A stretch of DNA of 64,000 bases. It comes from Tubulanus polymorphus (taxonomy: Eukaryota > Nemertea > Palaeonemertea > Tubulaniformes > Tubulanidae). The DNA is taken from contig NC_134029.1 of NCBI RefSeq assembly GCF_964204645.1, positions 21,718,450-21,782,449 of the forward strand. Reading direction: 5' to 3'. The notes below the pieces were generated by a model. It made no database searches. It was not told the origin of the DNA and was given only the letters and a program-made list of their open reading frames with translations. Below are positions 11,716-24,500 of this stretch, piece after piece; the stretch's first letter is position 1; the number at the start of each line of letters is the position of its first letter. Both the position numbers and the translations under genes were made by a program.

Positions 11716-14700
11716 CTATGTGTGATGATTGGTTGAATCTGGTGCTGTGTCGTCTTCGTCAGATCCAGCTGCACCCCCTGATGTAAAAGTGATCGGTACA
11801 TTTCTCTCCTAAACGCAAAATATTTGAGAATATTGCTAAATGAAGTAACGGACGACCCTCAGATAACTCCGCATTCTTTAACACTTACCCTCATATCTAG
11901 TATCCTTTCACTCATAGCTTTCAGTTCGAGAGGATCTTTGATAAACAGGAGCTCTTTTTGTAAGCGGTTGATTTTTTTGTTGATATCCCTCTTTCGTTTG
12001 TCTATATCTAACAATTCCAGGTTTGTTTGTTCGCATATCCTAAAATATTGTAGTAGTACAAAGAATTTTATCAATTGAAATTTACGATGAAACTTATGAA
12101 GCTGAAACCAGGTTTTAGAGACTAGTATTACCTTTTACTTGATTCATTCTCAATAGAGTTGAAGTTAACACCAGTCTATAAAACCGGGCCCAGTAGTTTT
12201 TATCTAATAGACACTTACTTGTGATATTGTTTACTCAGTGCATCAGACATAGCTACGCGGTTATCAATCAATTCTTTATAAGTAGGTGCTGCTTCAGTAA
12301 TCATGTTGATTAAGGACTTCAAGACTTTAGTATGTCAAGTCGGCAATTACGTATAAGTGACAGTGCTTTATCTATAGCTACAGTCAACCCCCGATATACT
12401 GCCCTCCCTAAGTCCCATAAACCGCCAAGTTTACCGTCAATGTACATCTCTATTCAAATACATAATAAAACACCCCTAATATACTGCCATACTCTCTATA
12501 CCGTTCTGCACCGATGTGGGTGGTTTATCCGGGGTTGACTGTATTCATGATATAATTGATATCAATCTCAATCGATCTTTCTTAATTTCAATAGATGAAT
12601 TAGATTTGTAAAAGGATATGGTAGTTTAGCGATTTCAGTTCGTTTCATTTTCATGACGTGTTCACCGCTGTTTAATTCTCTCATCTGTAGATAGTGAGCG
12701 ACAAGCGGACTACGACCAAATGTATTAAACATCACTCGCTGTAGAGTCGGTCCCGGACCAATCTGATGCGACTGAAATCAAACCGACAATTATTTCTCGT
12801 GCTGTCGTTATTTCTGAGATTGGGTTCATAGTAGCAAGGGCGGCTGAAGCACAAGTAAACACTTTACAGCAATTATTGATAGTAAAAGCTAGCACATTCT
12901 AAGTAAGGCAAAAGTGACACTTTTCTTATCATTTCAAGACTGCAGCCCTTGTCCTATATATTTTGTTCACACAGATTGATATTTGCAATGTACATAATTG
13001 TCTAAAAGATAATTTGAGACACTTGAAGACAAGAGTAAGCACTTCTTGAAATTTTTGTGAAAAGACTTTTTAAGCGCCTGACTATTTCTTTCCATAAGTA
13101 AGCACTTTTGAGACTTGCTATGAACTCTGCGAGAACCGATGAATTTACCGATAGTGAGCGTGTTATTTACCTCTAATACTTGTAACTTCGGCGTGCCGCA
13201 TTGAGCTTGTCTGGATGTAGATACCACTTGTACATTATTGCTCTGCGGTAAGGACGATACTGTAGTCGTTTTTGTCGGTTCGCGGGATAAAGCCTGCGGA
13301 CTAACGGTAGCGCCGCGAGAAAGCGGACGAGTTTGATCGCCGAGTTTTGTGACCATCTTCTCAAATCCGTCGATATCTAAATCAATACTCGCTAAAAACG
13401 AACAAACGAATGAATTGGATCAATTACAAATCACTATCATGTGTGTTTAATGTAATGTAATAAGAATTGAAGACTTACTGAAGTTTTCTATAGATTGCGT
13501 TGATACAGTTTGCGGTCCACCTTTAGCTATACTGTTTTCATCGCGAATTTGCAGTTGCTTTTTCAGCAATCGTTTAATATTCCAATGAGTCCAACTCTGA
13601 GGCATCGGCTTCACGCCTTCGAGTAAAAACAATATCATACAAATGTAAGGAAAATCTAATGAAAAACACAACAAAAATATGGGTAAAATTAGACCGATGG
13701 TTACCTGTAACCCACTGGTTGATAGTATTCACTAGTTCTAGTTTGAACGAATCGTTGAAATGTTTCAGAGATTCAGGAAACGCTTCGTAATAAGTTGCAT
13801 AAATCGCCTGACACAAACAATCGCTATAATACTACAAAAATAGACATTTGTTTATTGTAGAATCCGTTTTTCAATAATCACGCCGTGCCATTTTCACTCT
13901 TACTTGAAAGAATTTGTCCTTGATTTCAGGATTGATGCTTGTTATCAAGGCGACAAAACTATCGGCAATTCTATCGAACAATAAATCTTGTTCGTGTCCG
14001 CGATTTTTCTGAAATCAAATAAGAATGAATTTATGAGAACGATTAAACATCATCGTTGACTCTTGAGTCAGGCTCTGATATATGTACTTCATACCTCAAA
14101 TTTCTCAATGAAAAACCACCAGAATGAATCTTGCATAATGGCCACTGATGCTTCCGACTGGAAAATCTTCTTCCAAAATTTCTTAAATCCAGCCTACGGT
14201 ATAAATATTGCAGAAGTAAACAAATTAACCTCTATAATGGCAGAAAAGTACCGGTCGCTGAGGATATAAGAATAAGAGATAAATATAGCCGCAGAGATGG
14301 GTTATATGACCGTACAATAAGGTGTACGGGGTTTCATCGAAATCAGTCATTATCAGTTCAATGAATATGGTAAATATGGTACATACATTGTAATCTTGGG
14401 CTTTTGAAACGCGATTCAGAATTTGCGGTGCCTCTAGCTGACTCGGCAATTCGGTGAGTTCTCTTTTACGGAAACCGGGAAATGAGCAAAATTCGACTGC
14501 TTTCTTTCTCATTTCGACGACAGAATCGGTTAAATCCTACAACAAACCAATCAGAGAAATTCAGTAGAATATTTTCAAACGAGTTGATGAAAACATGCGG
14601 TGAAACCCTGATCGAATTTACACATACGCCTAACAACTGAAAATTAGAACCAAATGAGAAATCGTATTCGATTCACACTTGAAACATTAAACAGAACAGA

Positions 14701-15042
14701 TCTGGTTTTTTGAAATCTTACCTTTTTTCTCCTCGGTGATTGATCGGAAACTTCACAAAGTTCTTGAGCTGTAGGAAGAAAGACGAGATATTACAATATT
14801 TTAACAAAATACTTCATCCATTACTTTCACACTGCATCTATCTGAGCACCTGCCTTTGAGGGGAGCGTAGAACATGTTTTGATCAATTTTAGATTCTCGC
14901 GTTTCATCGGTGACCATTTTCTCAGAATATTTTAGCAACGTCGATTCGATTTGCAACAGTTTTTCTTCGAGTGAATCCAGCATTGATAAATCAATGGCTG
15001 CAGCGGGAGAAGGTTAAGGGAGGAACAAACACATATATATAA

Positions 15043-15111
<69 letters not shown>

Positions 15112-15920
15112 TGCCCTTGTTTCGAATAGACTATTTCAACACTTCCCAAACGTCGAAAAAGTCATACAACTGGAGTGCTGCAAACCCAAAGACTTTAAGA
15201 AGAAAAAGGATACGCGCTGCTTCTTTCAACAGTTGAATTACATCGTCAGGACTTTTGAACATGTAATCACTTTCATCCAAAGCAAGTGGACCTTCTGAAG
15301 TCATTCGTTCAGGCCATTCATCCTGTAAGTCAAAAATGAAATAGGCCAATCATTGATCAAGTCTTCATATTCTAACACAAAATAAAGGTGGATTATGCCG
15401 ACATAATAACATTATTTTAGTAGACGCTATTTTGCCAACATCTATATATAATAAGATACTAATAAGAATAATGAAATTATATTAGGTTTTAGGCTAGGGT
15501 TTCAATAGGCTAAGGATCGATAAGGGTCCAGAGGATTAGGGTTAGGTTTAGGGTCCGATCAGGGCTATAGGGGTGAGGGTAACTTAGGTTGAGTGCTATT
15601 CAGTTGGAGTCCATAAGCCTCGCTAGTATAAGTACTGTATAGTTGAAAGGCACTATGCTAGCAATATGCCTGTGGCCCGAGTCTACATCTAAACTAAAAG
15701 TAGTAGTATTAGTATTATGGGAGGTGGACATATTTACCAAATTCTCCATTTCCAAAAATTCCTCATAATTTCTTGGTGGATTATCTTTATTAAACGCTTG
15801 TTTACCAGATTTCAGTTTTTCTGCCGCCTTTTTTTCACGTTTTTCTATCTTGTCGATGACTGCTTGTAATCTCGAGTCGACACCCACCGGTTCAATATCC
15901 CCCTCCATCATATCTTCCAT
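11716..15920 (-). CDS. FAM227-family protein (FWWh domain)
   Basis: The family is poorly characterised and often linked to cilia and testis. The naming motif FWWh is plain in exon 14157-14095 ([18 protein letters not shown]). Minus-strand exons, in order: 15920-15738 (possible start [13 protein letters not shown]), 15322 to about 15200 ([20 protein letters not shown]), 14997-14854, 14768-14722, 14536-14387 ([20 protein letters not shown]), 14157-14095, 14008-13904, 13831-13705 ([27 protein letters not shown]), 13616-13479 ([17 protein letters not shown]), 13391-13171, 12771 to about 12600, about 12325-12219, 12039-11889 (a charged coiled-coil stretch), 11808-11716 (stop TAG). The intron after 14854 appears to use a GC donor. 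The 3' edge of the 15.3-kb exon, the 3' edge of the 12.7-kb exon and the next acceptor are unresolved. The first Met is tentative and upstream exons may exist. A or B subtype is not assigned. Confidence 0.85.
12381..12541. mobile_element. Pogo/Tc1-like MITE in a FAM227 intron
   Basis: The ends CAGTCAACCCCCGATA and TATCCGGGGTTGACTG are inverse to each other. The 161-bp element is flanked on both sides by TA, the target duplication of Tc1/mariner/pogo elements. It has no coding capacity and sits beside the weakest splice boundary of the FAM227 model. Confidence 0.75.
15036..15110. repeat. (TA)n microsatellite
   Basis: A run of about 30 TA dinucleotides with CA interruptions at both ends, inside a FAM227 intron. 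Strand slippage would make its length polymorphic. Confidence 0.95.
15481..15600. repeat. Degenerate TTAGGG-like stretch
   Basis: Irregular copies of TTAGGG, TAGGGTT and variants spread over about 120 bp in a FAM227 intron. It resembles animal telomere repeat but is not a continuous array, so it is read as a short degenerate interstitial tract. Confidence 0.5.
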
Positions 15921-15987
15921 CACCGTATCCGTTTCTAAGGACTCGACAATTTGACCGTCGTGAAGTGAACACTGGATTCTCGGTATC

Positions 15988-16062
15988 ACTCGTCACTCGA
16001 TTCAAATTTATTTTATTACTCGATTCAAATTTATTTTATTACTCGATTCAAATTTATTATAA
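15988..16062. repeat. Triplicated 22-bp direct repeat
   Basis: Three near-identical copies of a unit containing ACTCGATTCAAATTTATT follow one another just upstream of the FAM227 model. They may lie in its 5' UTR or promoter. Confidence 0.75.
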
Positions 16063-16249
16063 ATTTTTTAGTGGTAATTAATGTGTAGTTTTTGCACTGT
16101 TATTGAATAAAAAGATATTTTACGTTAAAATTAAATTGTGAATATACAACTTATTTCATCTAATTCATTTGTAGTTGTTATTGTACGGACACGAAACCGG
16201 ACTTGGCGGCAACGTAGACTGGTGCCCGGTCTCTATGGAGACATTCTAA

Positions 16250-17460
16250 AATAGGGCCAATTTCCCCGAAATTTCCATCGAAGATAGAGCTATGCAAGAG
16301 CTACAGCCCGGTGTTTATAATTTTCGCGCGGTGCAAGGGCTCCTTGGGGTCTAATTGACCCCAAAACCCCAAAATAACAAAAATATTGTTAAAAAAATAA
16401 ATAAATTCATAAATGAAATACAAAGCGGTCAACTCTGAAACTTTCAGAGAGGATAGACCTAGTTTAGAGCTACAGCCCAGTATATGGTTATTGCCCGGTG
16501 CAAGGGCTCCTTGAGGGTCTAATTGACCCCTAAAGACCCCAAAATATCAAAAATAATGTTTAGAAATTAATAAGTAAAATACAAAACGGTCAAAGTCTCT
16601 GAAACTTTCAGAGAAGATAGACATAAACAAGAGCTACAGCCCAGTATATAGTTGTTGCCCGGTGCAAGGGCTCATTGGGAGTCTAATTGACGCCCAAAAC
16701 CCCAAAATATCAATAATAATGTTTAGAAATTAATAAGTAAAATACAAAACGGTCAAAGTCTCTGAAACTTTCAGAGAAGATAGACATAAACAAGAGCTAC
16801 AGCCCAGTATATAGTTGTTGCCCGGTGCAAGGGCTCATTGGGAGTCTAATTGACGCCCAAAACCCCAAAATATCAATAATAATGTTTAGAAATTAATAAG
16901 TAAAATACAAAACGGTCAAAGTCTCTGAAACTTTCAGAGAAGATAGATCTAAACGAGAGCTACAGTCCAGTAGATAGTTGTTGCACGGTGCAAGGGCTCC
17001 TTGGGGGTCTAATTAAAGGCCAAAGACCCCAAAATATCAAATATAATGTTTAGAAATTAATAAGTAAAATAAAAAAACGGTCAAGGTCTCTGAAACTTTT
17101 AGAGAAGATAGACCTAAACAAAAGCTACAGCCCAGTTATATAGTTGTTGCCCGGTGCAAGGGCTCCTTGGGGGTTTAATTGACCCCCAAAAACCCACAAT
17201 ATCAAAAATAATGTTTAGAAATAAATAAGTAAAATACAAAACGGTCAAAGTCTCTGAAACTTCAGAAAAGATAGAACTTTTCGAGAGCTACAGTCCAGTA
17301 TATAGTTGTTGCCCGGTGCAAGGGCTCATCGGGGTCAAATTGACGCCCAAAGACCCCAAAATATCAATAATATTGTTTGGAAATTGATAAGTAAAATACA
17401 AAACGGTCAAAGTCTCTGAAACTTTCAGAGAAGGTAGAACTAGTCGAGATCTGTAGTAAT
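16250..17460. repeat. Satellite with a unit of about 163 bp
   Basis: About seven head-to-tail copies; the marker CGGTCAA recurs near 16425, 16586, 16750, 16913, 17078, 17242 and 17404. Each unit carries CTGAAACTTTCAGAG, GCCCGGTGCAAGGGCTC and GGTCTAATTGACCCC, the last close to a palindrome. The units starting at 16586 and 16750 look identical over their whole length, a sign of recent duplication. No frame stays open across units. Confidence 0.93.
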
Positions 17461-18340
17461 TTGTTCTAGGAATTCGATATCAGATATTGGCGAGGTTAAT
17501 ACCAATTTTAGTGCTATGTTTGATTGAAAAACGGGATCAAATCCGTTTAATATTAATTGATTCCTTTAAACAGGGCCCCATGTCTCCTTGATTCCTTCAA
17601 AACTCCTTTAAAACTGAAAAAGTTGTTAAAAGGTGCTTGAAACTCCTTCAATTTTGAGAAATAGGCAATTAGAAATTTTTGTAGTTGTACATTAGACTAT
17701 GCCTAAATCTGTAAAGTTGGGATGAGGATTTTTCATTACCCAATTACTGGGTAGGCCAGATACTGAATTAGAAGCTAAGTTAAGGTAGTGCTGAGGATAA
17801 AGCTTGCTTACAAAACACTGAATAAACGGCTTACTGAGATAAACAGTACCCATTTATGAGGAGTCTACTGTAATTGGGATTTGAACGTGATGCAGACACT
17901 TCCTCACAATTTGAAAGTTTCTGCCTTAAAACTCCTTACATTCAAACTCAAATTATTCAGCTGAATTTTTTCAGACGGAACTGCAGCAAAAACGATTAAA
18001 CTTTTCACTAAAGAGTTTGAAAAAAAACTACCAAATTCAATTAATTTCTATTAGTCTTATTAGTCGACTATTGGAAGTTAAAGATTGATTCTCTAAGATT
18101 CTTTTAAAGATTGACTCTAGAAAAGGCTAATTTCAACACGATTTAGTTTTTCACCTGAAGCACAGTCTACTTGTCGTTAATTCAAAGATTTTTGGGGATT
18201 TTTGGAGACATTGAGTTTTATTCGTGTTAATTATCCACGCATTATGTTAATTTTCCAGATATTCGTAAATGATAATTAAGGAGGTGAAGAGACGACCGTT
18301 ATTAACTATTTAGGATTTATCGGTTCACCTGTGATGGCTA
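17461..18340. other. Stretch without recognised features
   Basis: AT-rich DNA between the satellite and a possible small gene. No splice-framed coding text, RNA gene or inverted repeat was seen. Confidence 0.4.
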
Positions 18341-18404
18341 CGAACATGTCCGACTTCAAATGAGTAAGTTTCAAATGTCGACGAAGGCGCCCGTCGTATG
18401 ATTG

Positions 18405-18600
18405 TTTTTTTCGTCGCCCGGTGTAGATTGATTTTAAGATAGTTATTTTCAAGATCATTTCAAATGATGATGTTTTCGTTAACGTTTGAAGATTTTTATT
18501 TTCGTCGACCAGCGTAGACCAATTTTAAGATGTTATTTTCAAGATGATTTCGTCAGATGATGTTATTTCCATTGGTGAAGATCTTTATTTTCGCGTAATT
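18405..18600. repeat. Two-copy direct repeat of about 90 bp
   Basis: Two adjacent copies share the order GTAGA(TT/CC)(G/A)ATTTTAAGAT, GTTATTTTCAAGAT and a GATGATGTT segment, followed by GAAGAT(T/C)TTTATTTTCG. They differ at several positions. The repeat lies just upstream of the candidate coding exon at 18.64 kb. Confidence 0.6.
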
Positions 18601-18611
18601 TAAATAAATGA

Positions 18612-19433
18612 CTCTGACGATGCCGACGGTGGATGCGGTTGCTGCGGCAACGCAAATGATGACAATGATGATGATGATGATTATTATTTAACCGAGGAGG
18701 AAGAACTTGAATTTATTAAAACGCGTTTTCAAATGATTTTATTGTGGGTTAATATTGAATTTAGACAACCGAGTTTCTTAGGTCATTATTTCTCTCTGTC
18801 CTAGTAGAGTTTATAAACAAATTTCCAAAAGGGTTGATTTATGAGGATATTTGGTGGATGTTAGGCTCCCCCTTCCTTCTCTTTTTGAGATTTACATTTT
18901 TCTTATGAACACTTACGTTTTTTAAAATTTGGTGATTGTTTATTTCACGTATGTTTAGATATTTCAGTCACGGATTTATTTGGAATTTCAACCTGAATTG
19001 AGACAATGAATTCTGAGATATTTTCACCATCTGTAAAACTCTGTTTACAGTGGAACATCGTTTTAACAATTTATCAGTTATTACAAAACTAGAATTTCAT
19101 TGCAGATAAGACAATATCAATTATTTCCATACTTGATATAACGAATTATAACTAACAGATTTTCTGGTGCCCTGAAGTTCGTTGCAACAAGGTTCCGCTG
19201 AATAATATTATAAATTCAAAGAATGTTTTACAGACTTTTCGACATCAATAATTAACCACTAAGAAATACATTCTTTTTATTATTTCAGGTGGCAGGAAAG
19301 AAAGGCGAGAGTCATTGATGGCGAGGGTCAATATCGAACGTACATTATTTCACCAAGAAACAAAGATTATAAGGAACTTAAGGGATTAATTTCACCAGAG
19401 AAATGTGACCACATTACAACAGCGAGCGTATGA
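18612..19433 (+). CDS. Possible two-exon protein C-terminus, unrecognised
   Basis: One frame from about 18612 to 18743 reads an acidic stretch (DDADGGCGCC, then a D-run, then YYLTEEEELEFIKTRFQ). It can splice at TT|GTGGGT to an exon at 19289-19433 that continues in phase (LLWQERKARVIDGEGQYRTY) and ends in TGA. An AATAAA at 19482-19487 would serve as the polyadenylation signal. Against it: a stop precedes the acidic stretch in frame with no visible acceptor between, and the first in-frame ATG lies late in exon 1. No family was recognised. It may be a partial gene, a pseudogene or chance. Confidence 0.35.
19048..19200. mobile_element. Pogo-like MITE, diverged copy
   Basis: It starts CAGTGGAACATCGTTTTAAC after a TA and ends with CAACAAGGTTCCGCTG. 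Its right half matches the element at 60976-61169. It lies in the intron of the candidate gene at 18.6-19.4 kb. The right flank is AA rather than TA. Confidence 0.6.
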
Positions 19434-19509
19434 ATTTGCACGAGGCAAATTGAAAATTACCACTTTTATTGCATTGTGATTAATAAACTCAATATTATTA
19501 TCATTTACT

Positions 19510-20570
19510 GAATGGTTTTTCTTTTGAGTTTATTTTTCTTCTATCAGAGGACCGGCATCAATGATGACATTTTTGTAGGCTTAAGCAAAATTTAACGCTT
19601 AATGCGGAAAAAAGTGGCAGGTGGCAGTTTTTCACTCAGTGAATTGCTTTAATACCTAATCATGCCTTGTCTGACTTATCACAACTAGTATCCTCATGGA
19701 CAGACTTACCCTGTACGCATGATTTGATACCGACATACTCTGATCAAAATCAAAACTGGGATAAGAGTAAATTGGAACAAGAAACGAAATTCTAATATGG
19801 ACTTTCCTAAATTTACACGATGATGTACCGTTTAATCCAGTATCAAAATTAAAGAAAACAATTTGTTTTATTTTCGAATTATGAGTGGTAAGCATGAAGT
19901 TTTTGGCAGAATTTCAGAGGATCGGTGCTCCAAGTAATTAAAAAAGCCTAATATGTCTCCCCTCAATTGAATCGAAGGAGTTTTTTAATGAAAATCTGTC
20001 TATTGACGGGATTCTGTGATAACAGTATGAATGATGATTAATCGTGAATGCATGGTATTAGTGGGTTTTCCCCCAATGACTCAAATAGACCGCTTTCCTC
20101 GTGCATGGTGTGAGTTAGTTATCTCGGGTTGCATGAACTGTCCTTTCGTAGTTGTGACTGATAAACTAATTTCATTAGTAAATGTTTACGCGGTTTCTAT
20201 GATATGAAGACCTGTGTTGGTGTGAATCTTTAACTGAAGTGCTATCGGTCGGTATAATTCATAAATTATTCTAGAATTTAAAAAAAAAAACAAAACAGGC
20301 GCCGGCTAATAAATTCGGAAGTAGCTGTTGGGAATCAAGTAATTTATTTCATGGCCTTATTAAAGTTCCTCCACTATATTGTTCAGCTGACTACTGGCGC
20401 GTATTCAACCCGGCGGTGGAACCCCATAATGTAAATCCATTAACAATAGAGACACAATTGCGGGTTTTCAGAGTTGTCGATATCATTCTGACACGCGCTA
20501 TTGAATACGTCACCGGCTGAGCACGGTGTACACAAGCATAGACCATTCACCTCAGCTTACTCACACTGTG
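19510..20570. other. Stretch without recognised genes
   Basis: No coding or RNA feature was seen. An A-run lies near 20281. A weak inverted pair (GGCGCGTATTCAA near 20396 and TTGAATACGTCACCGG near 20500) may mark a degraded element. Confidence 0.4.
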
Positions 20571-20573
20571 AAC

Positions 20574-21517
20574 ATGCTACCGTGGATTCTCCTCCTGGCG
20601 ATTTTCGCTGCGCTCCCGCTCCTGCTCCTGTTCCTGCTTCCTGAGGAACGACGTCTTTATGTTTTATGTGTTACTGTTTGTCTCTGTGCTGTCCTGTACT
20701 GTTCCGTGTTAATTAATCCGTTCTATTTTTCAGCAATTAACCCGTTTTGTTTTTCAGGGCCGATTTCTCTGTCGAATTTCAACGTTTGCTGGAACAAAAC
20801 TAATGTCCGAAAGCGTCGGCTCTCCTTCGCCGGTCATGTGTCGAGGATGTCAGACAAAGAGTCGGTCAGGAAATTCTGCCCTCTACACGCCCTCATACGG
20901 AACACGAAAACTAGGATGACGAGGCCTCACTGCCCCCACCTATCTACAAAGTGTGCTGAGTGATGTCAATGACGGGCATATCTGCGGGATTGCGCGGGAT
21001 ACAAATGGAGCGGTTATACTGGATTGTCACGCTACTAGCATTCATTGTGTCCTTGTGACCGCCCGGATGAGGGATGATTCTACTGTCACGCTCTTTGTTT
21101 CTGGTATTCTGAGTCGGCTGAGGGATGATTCTACTGTCACGCTCTTTGATTTCTAGTTTGAGTGCTAGTTTTCATTGTGTCCTTGTGACAACCCCGGTCA
21201 GTGGATGAAGTCTCTCGTCGGCTTGTGAGTGCTAGTTTCATTGTGTCCTTGTGACAACCTCGGTCAGTGGATGAAGTCTCTTGTCACGCTTTTGAGTGCT
21301 AGTTGAGATCCTGAATCTCAACCCGGTCAAGCTGGTTGTACTGCGCTATTTGTGTTTCGTGCAATTTTACAGGTGTGTCAGTTACTGACGTCGCCCAGTA
21401 CATCCTGCAGTTAGATGGGGAATGTGAGGCGTTGTCATTCTGGTTTTCGCGTTCTGTGTGAGGGCGTGTAGAGGGCAGTATATTCCTGGCTGGCTCATTG
21501 TCTGGTGTTCTCGGCAT
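20574..21517 (+). mobile_element. Broken non-LTR retrotransposon 3' end
   Basis: A frame from about 20780 reads RKRRLSFAGHVSRMSDKESV, the arrangement seen near the C-terminus of non-LTR reverse transcriptases (RRLR-AGH-RM). After a frameshift a second frame at 20953-21156 reads DGHICGIARDTNGAVILDCHA, like the terminal (A)RDRxxWRxLVxxCSA block. Around 21060-21300 come short direct repeats (GATTCTACTGTCACGCTC; TTGTGTCCTTGTGACAACC), probably the 3' tail. A further copy in reverse orientation lies at 21423-21478. The ATG frame starting at 20574 encodes a strongly hydrophobic leader (PWILLLAIFAALPLLLLFLL) fused to the remnant; its origin is unclear. The element is inactive. Confidence 0.6.
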
Positions 21518-21599
21518 GTGACCGGGGACGGAGAGCTGAAAAGCTTTCAGACGTTAGTTTTGTTCCGTACCAGGTTTTCATCGCTCTTCTCTTTTTTTC

Positions 21600-24500
21600 A
21601 TTTCAGGACTCCCAAGATGAAGAAGAAGATGCTGAAGGTGACTACAACGAAGACGATGCCAAAAAAGAACACTGAACTCAGCAATATTGAAAGTTAAGTT
21701 GATACACATGTAAATTACGATGCGTGATACGGAAAGGATTGTGTAACTACAGAATATCGTTCTTTTACTCATTTCAGGTTAATCCGGAAAGGCCCATCTA
21801 AAATCTGCCCACCAGAAGTGCCCACAAAAGACTCCACCTTGAAGTACCACCAAACACGGAAAGACCTGCCGCAACCGAACCTGGCAGTCTTGACCTCATC
21901 CTGCATGGCAACAGGAATATATACATACATAAAGCTAAGTTGATTTTTCATATCTGGGGTAGAATGCATAGGCGTTGGTCAAGCTCACCATCTCCGCACT
22001 ACTTTATTGAAGCTCTGTGGCCGGTAGTAAATTGAAATATAGCTAGGGCAATGATTGCTTGAATATTTACAATATTAGACGAAATGATTGAGTGATGTTC
22101 CTTAAATATTCTTTGGTCTGATAATTAAAATGTAGATTGGTCAGTTATTGATTAAAAGATTTTGTAAGTACATACAATTAAGGTAAATTCAATATCTTAC
22201 GTGACATTTGAAATTATTCGAATGTACCGTAGATATTTCAGGCCTCATATGGCAATTGTTTAACTGACAATCAAGATATAGATAGGACAATTTACTAATT
22301 AGCAATCATTCAATATCTTGTAATGTTAGATGAGACATTCTTTTGGTGTAGATATTTCAAGGCCCCATATACATTTAGGCCGGCTTTACTTAAAGATATA
22401 TCAATTAAACTTTATCGTCGGTTAATAGATTTTTCTTTACAAATAATTATTGATAAATTTATAAAGATTGAGGCCATACTTTACAGTATATACTGTGTGC
22501 TGCCTCACACATAGTAGTAATGAATTTCATTAGATAGTGTCTAGGGCTCTATCGAGGTCTGGTGTTATATGGGGAAAACTATGGACTACGGGTCTTTATG
22601 AAACAGTGATTTGGTCTCAACACTTTGATAAATCCAGAAAAAACCAAAGCTTTAATTGATTTAATTCATTCCTGAAACACTGCGTCTTGTTTTGGGCGTT
22701 ACATGATAATTGTTGTTTGACTGACAATTAGCATACAGCCAGGAAAAATGGCTTAGATATTCACAATTAAGATGAATTCAATATTTGATGTTAGATCAAA
22801 AACTTTTTATATCATAAATATTTATTGAAATATAGCTGAAATATATAATATATTTGAGCACATCTATAAGTGAATCAGTCTCATTGACTGATCAGTTCTG
22901 TATCGCCAACTGCTGCGCTTACGACGACTAGCCATGCTTTTCATTATTGGCAAAATTTACTCAAACCTAACTGATTCAATTAATATCTAAAAGCCATACT
23001 GTGTGTCAAGTGACGCATATTAGATATAGTTTAACTGAAAATTAGAATCTAAGATGAATTACTCATTAACATATTACTTAGATCGATTAAGGTTAATTCA
23101 ATTGTTATGTGAAATTATTTCTAATTCCATGGACATTTAAAATGTAGCTGATACATGTGTTTCTGAGCACATTTATTTATCTGTATCTAAGTGAACCTAT
23201 GGTGTCTTCATACAGCTGTATTAGTTTTGATACGTATTGCCAAAATCATTTAACGCAGATTTACTTCCGATCGAATCTGTGCACAAATACATTCCTGGAT
23301 TTGGTAGGGGGAATATTTCAATTTCACTGTGTATGTCAGATTGAAAGCCTTATTCTGACAGGATATCCTAAACTTAGATCTTATTCCTCTTGCTAATAGC
23401 TCTCTTTTACTAACCCCTCTCCTTCAAACTATTTTCTAGCATCATGACTCGCACCGCACCAGGGAGGTCCGGTCATAACAAGGTCATTTGGTCCTTATAC
23501 ACAGTGTACTATATAAGGGAAATAAAGATTATATAGCCATTCGGCTAAGGGAATTTCTAATTTACCACTAAAAATATGCTATTTTATCTTTAATTTTTGA
23601 TGAATTCAAATAGTGACGAATTCACCACATCTGAAATTCTACTCATGTAGATTTTCAGGCTCCATATAAATATTGTTCAACTGACAATTAAAATATAGCT
23701 AGTATGATTACTAATTAATGGTTCGCTTAGATACCTAGAATTTAAATAAAATTAATTCAATGTAATGAATATAAGTGAAACTTATTCAAAATTGCACAGT
23801 GGATGAGACGACTGTATCGCGCAATGTCATCTGCGTCTAACTGGGCCACATGTGTGTGTGTGGGATCGGTTGAATCAGTTAGGTTTTGGGGGATTCTGGG
23901 TTAGTTAAGCTAGGTATCAAAAGCTCTGATGCAAAATTAGCAGTTCAAATAGTGATTAATTCAAATTCGTACCGGATCTGAAATTCTTCTTGTGTAGAAA
24001 TTTCAAGCCCCATATAAAATATTGTCCGAGACAATTTCAATTATAGCTAGGACATTATCAATTAACTAATTGATTAGGTATCTAATTCAGCATCTTCATA
24101 TAAGGTAAAGGTGCTCAAATCTAAACCATAGGGGTTGATAAGACCACTGTATTATTTAATATTGATTGATATATAAAGAATACTGGGTATGTTTTAACTC
24201 TGTCTCTTGTGCGTGGGATTTATTGAATCTTTAAGGCTTTGCAGAATTCTGGATTTGTCGAGTTGTGGAAATGATTCGAGGTTTCTTAAATCTGTAGAAC
24301 CATGTAACTTGTAGGATCAGTGTGTTCAATGCTGGCAGCGCATCAGTGTGCTCAATGCTGGCTGTGCACTCACTCTTCAGTTAGTTATCATAATTACAAA
24401 ATCATTGTATATGTTAGGAGCAATATTTAGAATTAATGAAATGGATTAGAATACCATTCACTGGGTACAGATGTCGCCATCTGTGGGTAGAAAACATCTC

